A DNA stretch of 64,000 bases, from the NCBI GenBank assembly GCA_965261925.1, contig OZ253486.1, positions 4,216,001 through 4,280,000 on the forward strand, in the 5' to 3' direction. Position 1 is the stretch's first letter. Each line of letters starts with the position of its first letter. Below, piece after piece: positions 50,011 through 59,646 of the stretch. Source of the stretch: Bin87 sp965261925 (GTDB lineage Bacteria > Chloroflexota > Dehalococcoidia > Lucifugimonadales > UBA3495). Both the position numbers and the translations under genes were made by a program. The notes beneath the pieces are model-generated. The model did no database searches. It saw only the letters and a program-made list of their open reading frames with translations, and had not been told where the DNA came from.

Positions 50011-50226
50011 TGGTAGAAATCTCTCCTTTGTTTTTGTGTAGAACTGTGAGTGTTCGGGCCGGAACGCTAAAGTGGACCGCAAACGAAGCCGGGCGATATG
50101 TCAACCCTGCTCTCATTCCCATTTATCAGGAATTAACTGCCGGGCAACTGGACAGACCGAGACCGGTTACGTATTGTTAAGCTGCCTCGGATTCGCCGCG
50201 ACGCTGAATGAGGAAATGCTGTAAAC

Positions 50227-51414
50227 ATGGCTGGTCCACTCAACGCCTTTGTTCCCGAAAGTACCGCCCACCTGGCCGGCTCTGATGCCGGTCCATTGTC
50301 CGGTCTCACCTTCGCGGCCAAGGATATCTTCGACATCGCGGGGCACGTCACCGGCTGCGGGAACCCGCATTGGCTGGCTACCCACGGCCCCGCCGAATCC
50401 ACCGCCTGGGTGGTGCAACGACTGGTAGAGGCCGGGGCGTCCATGGTGGGCAAAACCATCACCGACGAGCTGACGCGCGGGATCTTCGGCGAGAACATGC
50501 ACTATGGGACCCCGGTGAATCCGAGGGCCTCGGGCCGGGTACCCGGCGGTTCCTCCAGCGGCTCCGCCTCCGCTGTCGCCGGCGAGCTGGTGGACTTCGC
50601 CCTGGGCTCGGACACGGGCGGTTCGGTACGAGTTCCATCGAGTTTCTGCGGACTGTTCGGTTTGCGGCCCACGCACGGGCGCATTCCGCTGGAGGGGATG
50701 CTGCTCCAGGCCCCGACCTTCGACACCATCGGCTGGTTCGCCCGGGATGCGGAGACCTTCGCCCGCGTGGGTGCGGTCATTTTCCCACCCGGCCCAGCGA
50801 CCCAACGCCCGCAGCGCCTGGTCATCGCCGAAGACGCCTTCGAGCTCGCCGAACCGGCCACGCGCCGGGCTTTGGAAGGTGCGCTAGATACGATAGCTCC
50901 GCGGTTCACCACGTCCTCGACACTGCGACTCGCACCCTCCAGCCTGGAGGAGTGGTCGGGCCACCAACAGGTTCTGCAGAGCCGCGAGGCGTGGGAGTCC
51001 GCCCGCGACTGGATCGACCAGGTCAACCCGGTATTCAGCTTTGAGGTTTCTGATCGGTACGCCCTGGCCCGTTCGGTTACCGACGATCAGATCGTGGTCG
51101 CCCAAGCCGGCCGCGACGCCGTGGTTGACCGCATGAACGAGGTTTTCGACGGCGGAGACGTTGTGATGTGCCTGCCGACCACCGTGTCCCCGGCGCCGTT
51201 GGCAGGCCAGCGCGTTTCCGAGCGCCACACCCTGCGCCTGCGCAACAGCGCCCTGACTTCGATAGCCGGAAACACCGGCCGCCCACAGATCAGTTTGCCC
51301 CTGGCCGAAATTGACGGCCCGCCCGTCGGCCTGTCGCTGCTGGGAGACTACGGGGCCGACGAGCAATTGATCGAGTTGGCGCGGGAGATTTCGGCCGCCG
51401 CCGTCACTTGTTGA
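50227..51414 (+). CDS. Amidase-signature family amidase
   Basis: A 395-residue amidase with the Ser-cisSer-Lys triad: Lys32 in TFAAKDIFDIAG, cis-Ser near residue 110 in VPGGSSSGSASAVA and nucleophile Ser133 in GSDTGGSVRVPSSFCG. FGLRPTHGRIPLEGML follows as usual. The sequence is short compared with 450-500 residue amidases, similar to AtzE/indoleacetamide-type small members. ATG 50227. Its 3' end overlaps the convergent ThDP gene by 11 bases. Together with the hydantoinase it implies breakdown of amides and cyclic imides. Confidence 0.9.
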   Translation: MAGPLNAFVPESTAHLAGSDAGPLSGLTFAAKDIFDIAGHVTGCGNPHWLATHGPAESTAWVVQRLVEAGASMVGKTITDELTRGIFGENMHYGTPVNPRASGRVPGGSSSGSASAVAGELVDFALGSDTGGSVRVPSSFCGLFGLRPTHGRIPLEGMLLQAPTFDTIGWFARDAETFARVGAVIFPPGPATQRPQRLVIAEDAFELAEPATRRALEGALDTIAPRFTTSSTLRLAPSSLEEWSGHQQVLQSREAWESARDWIDQVNPVFSFEVSDRYALARSVTDDQIVVAQAGRDAVVDRMNEVFDGGDVVMCLPTTVSPAPLAGQRVSERHTLRLRNSALTSIAGNTGRPQISLPLAEIDGPPVGLSLLGDYGADEQLIELAREISAAAVTC

Positions 51415-53107
51415 GGACGACGTCGATCAACGCGATGCGACCTTCGTTGACCGCGGCCAGGCCGTTACGCAGGGCCTGGGCCAAATCGGCGGGATCCTCC
51501 ACCCGTTCGCCGTAGCCGCCGAATGGTTCCACCAGCTTGGCGTAGTCGGGCCCCGGGATATGGACGCCGTGCCAGATATCCGAGCGCGCGGCGACGCCGT
51601 CGGGGTAGTAGGCCAGATGGTTGCCGCGCATAGCCTCGTAGCATTCGTTGTTGAACAGCACGGTCATGAAGGGCAGATTGGCTTCGCGGGCGACCCCGAA
51701 GCATTGGGTCACCGGGTTGTAGAGAAAGCCGCCGTCGCCCATGAGCGCGACAATCGGCTGGTCGGGCTTGGCCAGCTTGACGCCCAGGGCGAGGCCCAAA
51801 CCCTGACCCAGGCCGCCGTTGGTCTTGAAGTAGCTCTGAGGCTTATCCCAGCCCACGTGTCGCCCGATGGTTCCGCGATGGGTGGTCACCTCCTCGGCGT
51901 ATACCACATCATCCGGCATTACCTCGCTGAGTACGGCGCATAGCCAGGCGGGATCGATGGGCCGGCTACCGCTGGCGGCGGCCTCGGCGGCTCGGGTCGC
52001 CTCGGCGAGGCGGTCGTGCTCTTCGGCCCAGCGCTTTCGTCGCGCTTCAATCTCGTCTTTCTGCTTGGCCGCCGCCGGACGCAAAGCGTCGGCCAGTAGA
52101 CCCAACCCGATGGTGAGGTCACCCTCGACGTAACGGTCGGCGAACAGGTTCTGATACACCATGTATTCCTTGACCGTGGTCTCTCCCATCGCCACCACGG
52201 TAGCGTCTCGGGGGCCGTCCTGGGGCGGGTACCACGGGGCGCGGCTGCCGGCGAGGATCACCAGGTCGGCCTGCTGGATATACCGTTCCGACTGGCCGCC
52301 CAGGTACAGCGGGTGGTTTTTGGGGAAGTTGGCGTACAACGCGGCGCTTTCCACTACCGGTATGGCGAACAATTCGGCCAGGGCCACCAGGTTGTTGAAT
52401 CCTGCGATCTCGCGTCCGGCGCAGTCGGTGATGATCAGCGGCGACTTGCTCCTGGAAACCAGATCAGCCAACTCGGCGATGTCATTCTCCGAAGGTCGTA
52501 CCTTCGGCGCGTGAGGGACGGCCCGGAGTTTGTTCGGCGGCGTCCACTGGTGCACCATAGTTTCGATGGGGATGTTCATGAAGGACGGCCCCTGGGGGAC
52601 ACGCTGGGCCAGCTCGCCCGCCCGCACCAGTTGCTCGTACACCGTGTGCGGGCTCGTGGCCCTACCGCTCCACTTGGTGAAGGCGTCGGCGAACCGGTCC
52701 GGTCCGCCCACCACGCTGAGGCTGCGGTACCACTGGGCCTGGGGGTCGAGCTCCGGATCCTCGCCGTAGCTGGTCGCTTCGCCGGAGCACACCAGCATGG
52801 GCACCTCTCCGATCATGGCGCCGTGTACACCCATGCTGCCCTGCAGCAGACCCACGCCGGCGTGGAGCAGCACCGCCTGCATCTGTCCGGTGACCCGCGT
52901 GTACCCGCTGGCCATGTTCACGGCCAGAGTTTCGTGCCAGCAGTTGATGTACCGCGGGCCGGGCGTTTCGTTGATCTGCTGGCGTGCCAGCGCTTCCCAC
53001 ACCGGCGCCCATTCGGATCCCGGTGATGAGATTATGTAGTCGATGCCGAGGTTGCGGAATGCTTCGAGGATCCCCTCGCCACAATCCTGCGTGGTGGTGC
53101 TGGTCAT
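51404..53107 (-). CDS. Thiamine-diphosphate-dependent enzyme, acetolactate synthase-like
   Basis: A 567-residue enzyme of the acetolactate synthase/benzoylformate decarboxylase superfamily. The N-terminal PYR domain includes YINCWHETLAVNMASGYTRV, with the Glu that activates ThDP. The C-terminal PP domain has MGDGGFLYNPVTQCFG and the NNECYEAMRG metal-binding segment (GDGx(n)NN). The central domain binds no obvious FAD signature. Such enzymes decarboxylate or ligate 2-oxo acids. The start of the downstream end overlaps the amidase. It follows the MFS gene at 53110 by two bases, so they form one unit. Confidence 0.86.
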   Translation of the reverse strand: MTSTTTQDCGEGILEAFRNLGIDYIISSPGSEWAPVWEALARQQINETPGPRYINCWHETLAVNMASGYTRVTGQMQAVLLHAGVGLLQGSMGVHGAMIGEVPMLVCSGEATSYGEDPELDPQAQWYRSLSVVGGPDRFADAFTKWSGRATSPHTVYEQLVRAGELAQRVPQGPSFMNIPIETMVHQWTPPNKLRAVPHAPKVRPSENDIAELADLVSRSKSPLIITDCAGREIAGFNNLVALAELFAIPVVESAALYANFPKNHPLYLGGQSERYIQQADLVILAGSRAPWYPPQDGPRDATVVAMGETTVKEYMVYQNLFADRYVEGDLTIGLGLLADALRPAAAKQKDEIEARRKRWAEEHDRLAEATRAAEAAASGSRPIDPAWLCAVLSEVMPDDVVYAEEVTTHRGTIGRHVGWDKPQSYFKTNGGLGQGLGLALGVKLAKPDQPIVALMGDGGFLYNPVTQCFGVAREANLPFMTVLFNNECYEAMRGNHLAYYPDGVAARSDIWHGVHIPGPDYAKLVEPFGGYGERVEDPADLAQALRNGLAAVNEGRIALIDVVLNK

Positions 53108-53109
53108 GA

Positions 53110-54627
53110 TCAGTCCTCCTGGCCTTGGCTGGCGGCGGGTCGCAGCGCGGGTTCTCGGGGGGCTGGCGCGGAAACCGCCTGGCCCTCGCGATCGGTGGGT
53201 AGAGCTGACAATAACAGCGCCACCAACAGGGAGCCCAACATGGTGAAGAAAGCGTATCTCATGCCGACGGTGAAAGCGGTTCCGACCCCGCTGGCGGTCC
53301 CGTGGCGCACCGCATCCAGGCTGGGTTCGTAGCCCAGTGAGCCCATGGTCGCGGTAATAACGGCCGTGGCAACGGCGACGCTGACGACGTTGCCCGCGTT
53401 ACGGATCAGGTTGACGAGGCCCGAGATCACCCCGTGGCTTTCCTGTTCGACGGCGCTCAGGATAGAGCTGGAGTTGGGAGAGTAGAAAGTGCCCATCCCG
53501 CTGCTGGTCAGCATGAGGGCCGGTATCACGTGAATCAGCGAGGATTCGGGTCCGACACGTGCAAGTATCGCGATACCCGTACACGACAACGCGAGGCCAG
53601 CTACCGTGAACTTGCGCCAGCCGTACCGATCAGATAACCGGCCGCTCAGCGGTCCCAGTGTGGCCATACACAGGGCGCCTGGAACCACCGCCAAGCCGGC
53701 AATTGATGGCCGGTAACCCAGGACGTTCTGCAGGTAGAACGGGGTCATGAACATAACCGCTGAACTGCCCATGAACATCAGGTAGTTGGCCGTTGCACCC
53801 AGAAAGAAATTCCGGCGGCGGAACAGCCGTAGTTCCAGCATGGGGCCGGTACAGCGCAGTTCCCACCAGATGAAAACGGATAACAGGACGACGAACGCCA
53901 CGGCAGCGGCAATAATCGGCGGGGAAGTCCATCCGGTGCGGTGGGCATTGGTGATGCCCAAGAGCAACGCCAGCAGGGCGCCGGACGACAAACAGGCTCC
54001 CAGCCAGTCAAACCCACGCCGACCCGAGCCGCGAACCGGGTGCGGTTGGTCGGCGCTGCTCAGAACGGCCACGCACATGGCGACGCTCACGACCACCATG
54101 GGAACGGTGGCAAAGAACACCGACCGCCACCCGAAAGCGTCTACCAGGACGCCGCCCAACGCCGGGCCGGCGACGGCCCCGGTTCCGACCATGGTCATTA
54201 TCAGGCCGATGGCCTTGCCCCGCTCGTTGGGGGGGAACGCGCCGATCATGATAGCCATGCCGGTGCCCTGGGTCATGGCGGCGCCGGTGCCCTGGACGAG
54301 ACGCGAGACAATGAGCACCCCCAGGTCGTTGGACGTGCCGGCGACGATGGAACCAACGACGATCACACAAGAACCGATGATGTACACCCGTTTCGAGGTG
54401 ATAAGGTCTGCCAGCCGGCCCATGGGCAGGAGCAGCGCGATGATCGTCATTGCGTATCCGATCACCAGCCACTGCACGCTGGGAATGTCGGTATGAAAGT
54501 AGGTCGCGATGGTCGGCAGCGCGACGCCCACGCTCCCGTGGTCGACCACGGACGCGAAGGTGCCCACCGCCAAGGTACCGAAGGCGTACCACTTATAGTG
54601 GGGACTTCGGGTTAGCGATGCAATCAC
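53110..54627 (-). CDS. MFS transporter, DHA2 (EmrB/QacA) family
   Basis: A 505-residue, about 14-helix protein. The helix 1 motif is SVVDHGSVGVALPTIATY, a variant of the DHA2 LDxTxVNVALP motif, and motif A appears as GRLADLITSKRVYIIG. GTGAAMTQGTGMAIMIGAFPP and GPALGGVLVDAFGWRSVFF match the family's motif C region. It probably exports a drug-like or organic compound. It is two bases upstream of the ThDP enzyme gene and 33 bases downstream of the phosphotriesterase gene on the same strand. Confidence 0.87.
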   Translation of the reverse strand: MIASLTRSPHYKWYAFGTLAVGTFASVVDHGSVGVALPTIATYFHTDIPSVQWLVIGYAMTIIALLLPMGRLADLITSKRVYIIGSCVIVVGSIVAGTSNDLGVLIVSRLVQGTGAAMTQGTGMAIMIGAFPPNERGKAIGLIMTMVGTGAVAGPALGGVLVDAFGWRSVFFATVPMVVVSVAMCVAVLSSADQPHPVRGSGRRGFDWLGACLSSGALLALLLGITNAHRTGWTSPPIIAAAVAFVVLLSVFIWWELRCTGPMLELRLFRRRNFFLGATANYLMFMGSSAVMFMTPFYLQNVLGYRPSIAGLAVVPGALCMATLGPLSGRLSDRYGWRKFTVAGLALSCTGIAILARVGPESSLIHVIPALMLTSSGMGTFYSPNSSSILSAVEQESHGVISGLVNLIRNAGNVVSVAVATAVITATMGSLGYEPSLDAVRHGTASGVGTAFTVGMRYAFFTMLGSLLVALLLSALPTDREGQAVSAPAPREPALRPAASQGQED

Positions 54628-54659
54628 GACTGCTTTACCGTGTCATCCTGAAGTAGCGG

Positions 54660-55619
54660 TTACTCGCCGGCGAAAAAGCGTCGGGGATTTTCCACGGTGA
54701 TCTGGTGAATGTCCGCGTCCGACGCTCCCATTTCCTTCAGCCGGGGCAGCACGTAACGGGGGATGAAGTTGTAGCCGTCCGGGTTGGCCCGTTGCCGCTG
54801 CTCCTGCACCTCAGCGCCATGACGCGCCTTGGGCACGGAATAGTCGTGGGAGAGAAAAATGCGGTGGGTGAAACCGGCATCCATCAACGCTTTGGCAACT
54901 TCCGTCCGCTGCTCCCAGTTCGGCGTTCCCGGGCGCAGTCCACCGGGATAGCGGTCCAAACCCAGCCACACGCCCTTGTTCAGCAGCCCCAGCAGGTACT
55001 CTAGGTCAGTGTCGTCGTTGCTGTGCCCAATGTACACGCGGTTCAGGTCAACGCCCTCTTCCTCGAGGATGGCGACCTGCGCCGCGCCGATCCGCTCGGG
55101 GGACCAGGTGTGTGTTGAGATGGGAGCGCCCGTAGCCTTCTGGGTGCGCGCGGCAGCCCGCAGCACCACCTCCTGAGGCGGAGTTATACCGCCCTCGTCG
55201 CTGGCCACCTTGATGATGCCGGCTTTGATTCCGGTTCCCTCGATCCCCTCTTCGATCTCTCGCACGTACATCTCGGCGATGACATCCGGTGACACATCGC
55301 CGAAGGGACGCGGGACCGCGAGATGGTTGCCCGTCGCCGCGATGATGTGCATCCCGCTCCCCAGCGCAACTTCCCGCATCAACTGCACATCCCGCCCCAG
55401 GTCGAACGTGCTCACGTCCACTATCGTGCGGACGCCATCGGCGTGTACGGCCCGCATCGCTGCGATGGACTGCTCACGGATGCCGTCGCGGTCGATGAAT
55501 TCAGGATAGGTATGGCGCAGGCCGGCAGCGTTGGTGCCCACGTGTTCGTGGCTTAGGGTGAACCCCAGATCGTCAATATCGATGGGCCCCATCACGGTGT
55601 TCACGGTCGGCATTGCCAT
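54660..55619 (-). CDS. Phosphotriesterase-family metallohydrolase
   Basis: A 319-residue enzyme with the complete binuclear site: His24/His26 in TLSHEHVG, carboxylated Lys137 in AGIIKVASDEG, His170 in ISTHTWSPE, His199 in YIGHSNDD and Asp259 in IFLSHDYSVP. These match PTE ligands H55, H57, K169, H201, H230 and D301. Members are organophosphate triesterases or phosphotriesterase-like lactonases. GVWLGLDRYPGG occupies loop 7 and is not decisive between them. It heads a reverse-strand unit with the MFS and ThDP genes. Confidence 0.89.
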   Translation of the reverse strand: MAMPTVNTVMGPIDIDDLGFTLSHEHVGTNAAGLRHTYPEFIDRDGIREQSIAAMRAVHADGVRTIVDVSTFDLGRDVQLMREVALGSGMHIIAATGNHLAVPRPFGDVSPDVIAEMYVREIEEGIEGTGIKAGIIKVASDEGGITPPQEVVLRAAARTQKATGAPISTHTWSPERIGAAQVAILEEEGVDLNRVYIGHSNDDTDLEYLLGLLNKGVWLGLDRYPGGLRPGTPNWEQRTEVAKALMDAGFTHRIFLSHDYSVPKARHGAEVQEQRQRANPDGYNFIPRYVLPRLKEMGASDADIHQITVENPRRFFAGE

Positions 55620-55818
55620 CCCTCCTGGCCACGGGTGAATGCGAGTATTCTATTACGATTTCCGCCAAAGCGATACGCGAGAAACGCGCGGGGAGTGCAA
55701 CAACGTTGTCCGCCCACAGCCGGCAATCCGGTGGAGACGAGCGCTTCCAGCCGGCGACCGTTCCAGCCAACGATTGTGCTTGCTAACACCGCTCACGCGT
55801 ATCCACTTTGCACAATCG

Positions 55819-55951
55819 GTCATTGCGAGCCACCCCCTGCATTACGAGCCACCCCTCTGTCATTGCGAGCGCAGCGTGGCAATCTGGTCGCTGGAGGGAT
55901 CCTCGCTGAATTTAACGAGATTGCCACGTCGCTGCGCTCCTCGCGATGACA
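55819..55951. repeat. Dispersed palindromic repeat with TCATTGCGAGC core
   Basis: CATTGCGAGC appears three times with one variation (55820, 55840 as CATTACGAGC, 55861), and the last copy forms an inverted pair: TCATTGCGAGCGCAGCGTGG (55860-55879) against GTCGCTGCGCTCCTCGCGATGA (55928-55949). Inner arms GGCAATCT and AGATTGCC also pair. Repeats of this type are scattered between genes in many bacteria, including Chloroflexota. The neighbouring 55620-56037 region holds no gene. Confidence 0.8.
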
Positions 55952-56037
55952 AAGTCGGTACGCGTGAGGCTACCACCGTGCTTGCTACTCGACGAATGGC
56001 GCGTCTATATTGTTCGCAAAACAACCAGGAGGCATCC

Positions 56038-56589
56038 ATGCGTACACCGATCCTGACACGCGACCAGGTACCCGAGGCGCTGCGAGCGGCATTCGACCAC
56101 GAGACCGCCGATTCCGGCGGGGTGGTTTCCAGCGGTCCCGGGTCCGCCATGATCAACAGTCCTGAGATGCGGAGGCGGGCCAACAATCTCGTCAACTACC
56201 TGCGGGATGAGTCTTCGCTGCCCAAGAGACTCCAGGAACTGGCGATGATATTGACGGCGCGCAACATGGACTGCCAGTTCATCTGGCACGCCCACGCGGC
56301 GCGGGCCCGGGCCCAGGGCATCAGCGACGAATTCGTGGACAACCTGAGGGACCGCAAAGCTTTGCCGCAACTACCCTCGGATGAACAGACGGTGGTGAAC
56401 TACGCCGCCGAACTGTTCAGCAACCACCGCGTGACGGAACCAACATTCCAGGCGGCGATTGACCAGTTGGGCGCCCTGGGATTGACGGAGTTGACCACGC
56501 TCTTCGGGTACTACTCACTTCTTGCCTTCAACGCCAACGCGTTTGAGATCGACGTGCCTGACGGCGCGGAGCCCAAGCTGCCGATCTAG
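56038..56589 (+). CDS. Carboxymuconolactone decarboxylase (CMD)-family protein
   Basis: A 183-residue CMD-domain protein from ATG 56038, preceded by AGGAGG. SLPKRLQELAMILTARNMDCQF is the CMD core; the second Cys of the usual CxxC is absent, because the pattern reads MDCQFIWHAHAARARAQG, with a HxxA His. It therefore is more like a CMD with a single Cys than AhpD peroxidase. The C-terminal LTTLFGYYSLLAFNANAFEI is typical. Function may be decarboxylation of a lactone or an unknown reaction. It is the only forward gene in this part. Confidence 0.82.
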   Translation: MRTPILTRDQVPEALRAAFDHETADSGGVVSSGPGSAMINSPEMRRRANNLVNYLRDESSLPKRLQELAMILTARNMDCQFIWHAHAARARAQGISDEFVDNLRDRKALPQLPSDEQTVVNYAAELFSNHRVTEPTFQAAIDQLGALGLTELTTLFGYYSLLAFNANAFEIDVPDGAEPKLPI

Positions 56590-56648
56590 CGTACTCAAGC
56601 CACTTCCGCCGTTGGAAGTGTCGAGCCGGGACCTTGCGCCAGTGGCAT

Positions 56649-57734
56649 TCAGTGTTGCAGGCGGCTGAGCAGGCTGGCGCACCAACGCGAAAATTCCACA
56701 ACGAAACCGCCCCGGTGATAGAACCGCGCCGGGGCGGACACCGCGGTAACGCTCTCTGAGAGCATGGGTTCCAGCACTCTATCGCGAAACTGTTCGACCA
56801 GGGAGCAATCGTCGGTGCACAGGACAACGTCCTGTTGCAGCTCATAGGACAGGAAATCGAAATTGCAACTGCCAATGATCAGTTGTGAGTCATCGACCAG
56901 AACCGCCTTGGTGTGACACATTTCCGGTTGATACAGGAAGATTTCGAGATTGGAACCCGAGGCCGCACGGAACAAAGCCTGTTGCAATATCGCCCGGTTG
57001 TTGCGGGCAGGACTGATGACCCGAACCCTGACCGACGGCGGCAGTTTGGAGAGGCGCTCCAACAGGGGACCGGAGACGTAGGGCGAAATCACGTCGACCG
57101 ATTTCCTGGCCCGCGCTATGGTGGCGAATATGTCGTCGTATTGGGCACGGCTGCGACGGCCATCCAGAAAGAATAGCCTGCCCAGTGGGGTTGACTGGAC
57201 TTGCGAACCGTTGACCCCGCCCAGGGTTCGGTAGAAGTCCTGGGCGAGAGCATCCACCAGAACCGGGCAGTCGCTGCGCATCATCAGGTCGCGCCAAATG
57301 AAATTGTGCTCGCTGAGGTTGATACCGCCCAAGAAGCCCTGATCGTCGACGATCATCATTTTCTTGTGGTTGCGGAACGGGTATTTCAGCCACAGCCACC
57401 CCATGGGATTGGTAACGACAATTTTAACGCCGTCGCGTTCCGCTTGACGGAGCAGGCGGCGCGTGCCGCGAACCTCGCGGCGAAAGTCCGCGTCGGACAC
57501 AAACCGCGGACTGCAAATCAGGTCATCACTGATTTTGGCGGTGGAAAAAGCATCGACGCACAGGACCTTTTCGGTCGCCGGGGAACGGACCAGCAGGTCC
57601 CAAAAGTGTTGTCCAACCGAGTCCAGTTCGAAGGTCATGACCTGGAACAGCACGCGACGGCGAGCCTCCAGGATTGCCGGCTCTACGGCAGCAACGAACT
57701 CCGAGGAATCGATCAGCAGTGACGAATCGTGCAC
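56649..57734 (-). CDS. Phospholipase D-superfamily protein, cardiolipin synthase-like
   Basis: A 361-residue protein with two HKD motifs: FRNHKKMMIVDDQGFLGGINL and CHTKAVLVDDSQLIIGSCNFD. Each HxKx4D carries the catalytic His that forms a phosphohistidine intermediate. The N terminus begins with the PLD domain directly, with no transmembrane helices, so it is like the soluble PLD/cardiolipin synthase C-like forms. Start is GTG 57734. It follows the ureohydrolase gene by 13 bases on the same strand. Substrate is probably a phospholipid. Confidence 0.87.
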   Translation of the reverse strand: MHDSSLLIDSSEFVAAVEPAILEARRRVLFQVMTFELDSVGQHFWDLLVRSPATEKVLCVDAFSTAKISDDLICSPRFVSDADFRREVRGTRRLLRQAERDGVKIVVTNPMGWLWLKYPFRNHKKMMIVDDQGFLGGINLSEHNFIWRDLMMRSDCPVLVDALAQDFYRTLGGVNGSQVQSTPLGRLFFLDGRRSRAQYDDIFATIARARKSVDVISPYVSGPLLERLSKLPPSVRVRVISPARNNRAILQQALFRAASGSNLEIFLYQPEMCHTKAVLVDDSQLIIGSCNFDFLSYELQQDVVLCTDDCSLVEQFRDRVLEPMLSESVTAVSAPARFYHRGGFVVEFSRWCASLLSRLQH

Positions 57735-57747
57735 TGGTTACAGTCGG

Positions 57748-58740
57748 TCAGCGGGACGGGAAACGGGCGGCCAGGACGTCGGCGATCAACCGCGCGGCCA
57801 CCTGCACCGTCAGGTCGGATACGTCGTATGGCGGAGCGACCTCGACCACGTCGAACGCGACCAAATTGGAGCGGGCCACCAGGGCGGTGAGGCAGCGGCG
57901 GCACTCCTCGTAATACAGTCCGCCAACCTCAGGAGTACCGGTGCCGGGGGCCTGGGTCGGGTCAAGCACATCCACGTCGAAGGTGATGTACAGGTTCGAC
58001 CCAACCGGCAAACTGTGGGCCACCGATTCGGGCCCCATGTCTCGAAATTGCTTTGTGGTCACGATGGTATTGCCGTGAGCCCGGGCCTCCTCGTATGGCG
58101 CACGCCTGACGGTGCGGATCCCAACTGACGAAATGGACGCCACGTGTTCCAGTTCATGGCAGCGGCGTATGGGGCTGCCGTGGGTCAGCGTCGTTCCCTG
58201 ATAGTCGTGCGTGTAATCCAGGTGGGCGTCGAAATGCACGATGTCCAACGGGGAGAACCGGCCGAGGCCGGCCACCGCGGGAAAGGTGATCGCGTGGTCA
58301 CCGCCCAGGATTACGGGCAGCGCCCCGCGCTCCGCAATTCGCGCCACAACGCCGGCCAGCCGCTCGAAATTGTGCACCACGTCGGACGGGTTCACGGTCA
58401 CGTTCCCGCAATCCGCCATGGTGATGCCGCGCAATAGTTCGTCCCCAGCATCGGCATCGAAGAAACCCTCGGCGTCCTTCCCCTGGCCGTAAGGGTCCAG
58501 GTATGAATAGGCCCGCGGCGCGTCCCGAAGCGCGTCAGGCCCGAAGCGGGCGCCTGGGCGTCCGAACGTTCCTTGATCGAAAGGCATCCCGACGAATGCG
58601 ATGTCGGCGTCCAGTTCATCAATATCAGCGCAGCGAGGCGACCGGAACATGGTCCGCGGACGACCGTCCAGCGGCGGGACATCGCCGGACGACGCGCCGG
58701 GCAGATACTGTGGTCCAATGTTGAAGTTCGATGCGGTCAT
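57748..58740 (-). CDS. Ureohydrolase (agmatinase/arginase family)
   Basis: A 330-residue binuclear manganese enzyme: LGGDHAITFPA, VHFDAHLDYTHDY and TFDVDVLDPTQAPGTGTPE are the three ligand clusters of the ureohydrolase fold. FVGMPFDQGTFGRPGARFGP is the N-terminal substrate-entry segment. ATG 58740 leaves 330 residues; the frame extends to 58812 but contains no domain. It resembles agmatinase and guanidinobutyrase more than arginase because DAHxD is followed by Tyr. It is divergent from the hydratase gene. Confidence 0.88.
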   Translation of the reverse strand: MTASNFNIGPQYLPGASSGDVPPLDGRPRTMFRSPRCADIDELDADIAFVGMPFDQGTFGRPGARFGPDALRDAPRAYSYLDPYGQGKDAEGFFDADAGDELLRGITMADCGNVTVNPSDVVHNFERLAGVVARIAERGALPVILGGDHAITFPAVAGLGRFSPLDIVHFDAHLDYTHDYQGTTLTHGSPIRRCHELEHVASISSVGIRTVRRAPYEEARAHGNTIVTTKQFRDMGPESVAHSLPVGSNLYITFDVDVLDPTQAPGTGTPEVGGLYYEECRRCLTALVARSNLVAFDVVEVAPPYDVSDLTVQVAARLIADVLAARFPSR

Positions 58741-58870
58741 GTCAGTCAGCTCACCGTGTCGCGCAAGACCGCGACGGCGAAAGAGGGTACCACGGTACGG
58801 CGATGGCCCCACGTCTGTTGGGATTGTTGATTATACTTGACCCCATTCGTTGAAAGGTGAGGAGATTGCC

Positions 58871-59641
58871 ATGGCACGACTTGAGGACTATCAGAACCGG
58901 TTCCGGTTCGCCAAATTCGAGCGGGAGGACGGGATCCTCCAGATGACGCTGCACAGCGACGGAGACACCCTGCAGTGGGGCGCCGGCCCGCACACCGAAC
59001 TACCGGAGGTGTTTCACACCATCGGGACCGACCCGGAGAACAAGGTGATCATCATGACCGGGGCCGGCGAGGGTTTCACCGGCCCGGCCGGCAGCAGCGA
59101 CACCGTGCCGCGCCGCACGCCCGAGCAGTGGGACGCCACCTACTGGGAGGGAAAGCATCTGCTGGGCAATCTGCTGAACATCGAGGTTCCCATAATAGCG
59201 GCCATCAACGGGCCCGCATTGCGGCATTCGGAACTACCGCTGCTCAGCGACATCGTCCTGGCCGCGCCGCACACCACGTTCCAGGATTCGGGCCATTTCA
59301 TGAGCGGGCTAACTCCGGGCGACGGAATGCACATCATCTATCCGTTGCTGCTAGGAATCAACCGAGGCCGCTACTTCCTGCTGACCGGCCAGCTGCTCGA
59401 CGCGGAAAAGGCGCGGGAGTTCGGGTTGGTTGCCGAGGTGCTGCCGGCGGACGAATTGCTGCCACGGGCCTGGGAGTTGGCAAGGGAATTGGCGCAGCAG
59501 CCGCGCCTGGTGCTGCGCTATTCGCGTGTGCTATTGACCCACCAACTGAAGGGCATCCTGCACGACATATTGGGCTACGGCCTGGCGCTGGAGGGACTGG
59601 GTTCTGCTCAGGATTACCTCGACCGCGGGGCCGGGCGCTGA
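58871..59641 (+). CDS. Enoyl-CoA hydratase/isomerase family protein
   Basis: A 256-residue crotonase-fold protein: LQMTLHSDGDTLQWG near residue 25, IIMTGAGEGFTGPAG and PIIAAINGPALRHSELPLLSDIVL around the oxyanion hole, and FLLTGQLLDAEKAREFGLVAEVL in the C-terminal part. The two Glu catalytic positions of classical hydratases are not both clear (RHSELPLL has one). ATG 58871 has GAGGAG upstream. Possible roles include dehydratase, isomerase or C-C hydrolase; the short distance to the MFS gene (convergent) tells little. Confidence 0.85.
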   Translation: MARLEDYQNRFRFAKFEREDGILQMTLHSDGDTLQWGAGPHTELPEVFHTIGTDPENKVIIMTGAGEGFTGPAGSSDTVPRRTPEQWDATYWEGKHLLGNLLNIEVPIIAAINGPALRHSELPLLSDIVLAAPHTTFQDSGHFMSGLTPGDGMHIIYPLLLGINRGRYFLLTGQLLDAEKAREFGLVAEVLPADELLPRAWELARELAQQPRLVLRYSRVLLTHQLKGILHDILGYGLALEGLGSAQDYLDRGAGR

Positions 59642-59646
59642 TTGGA

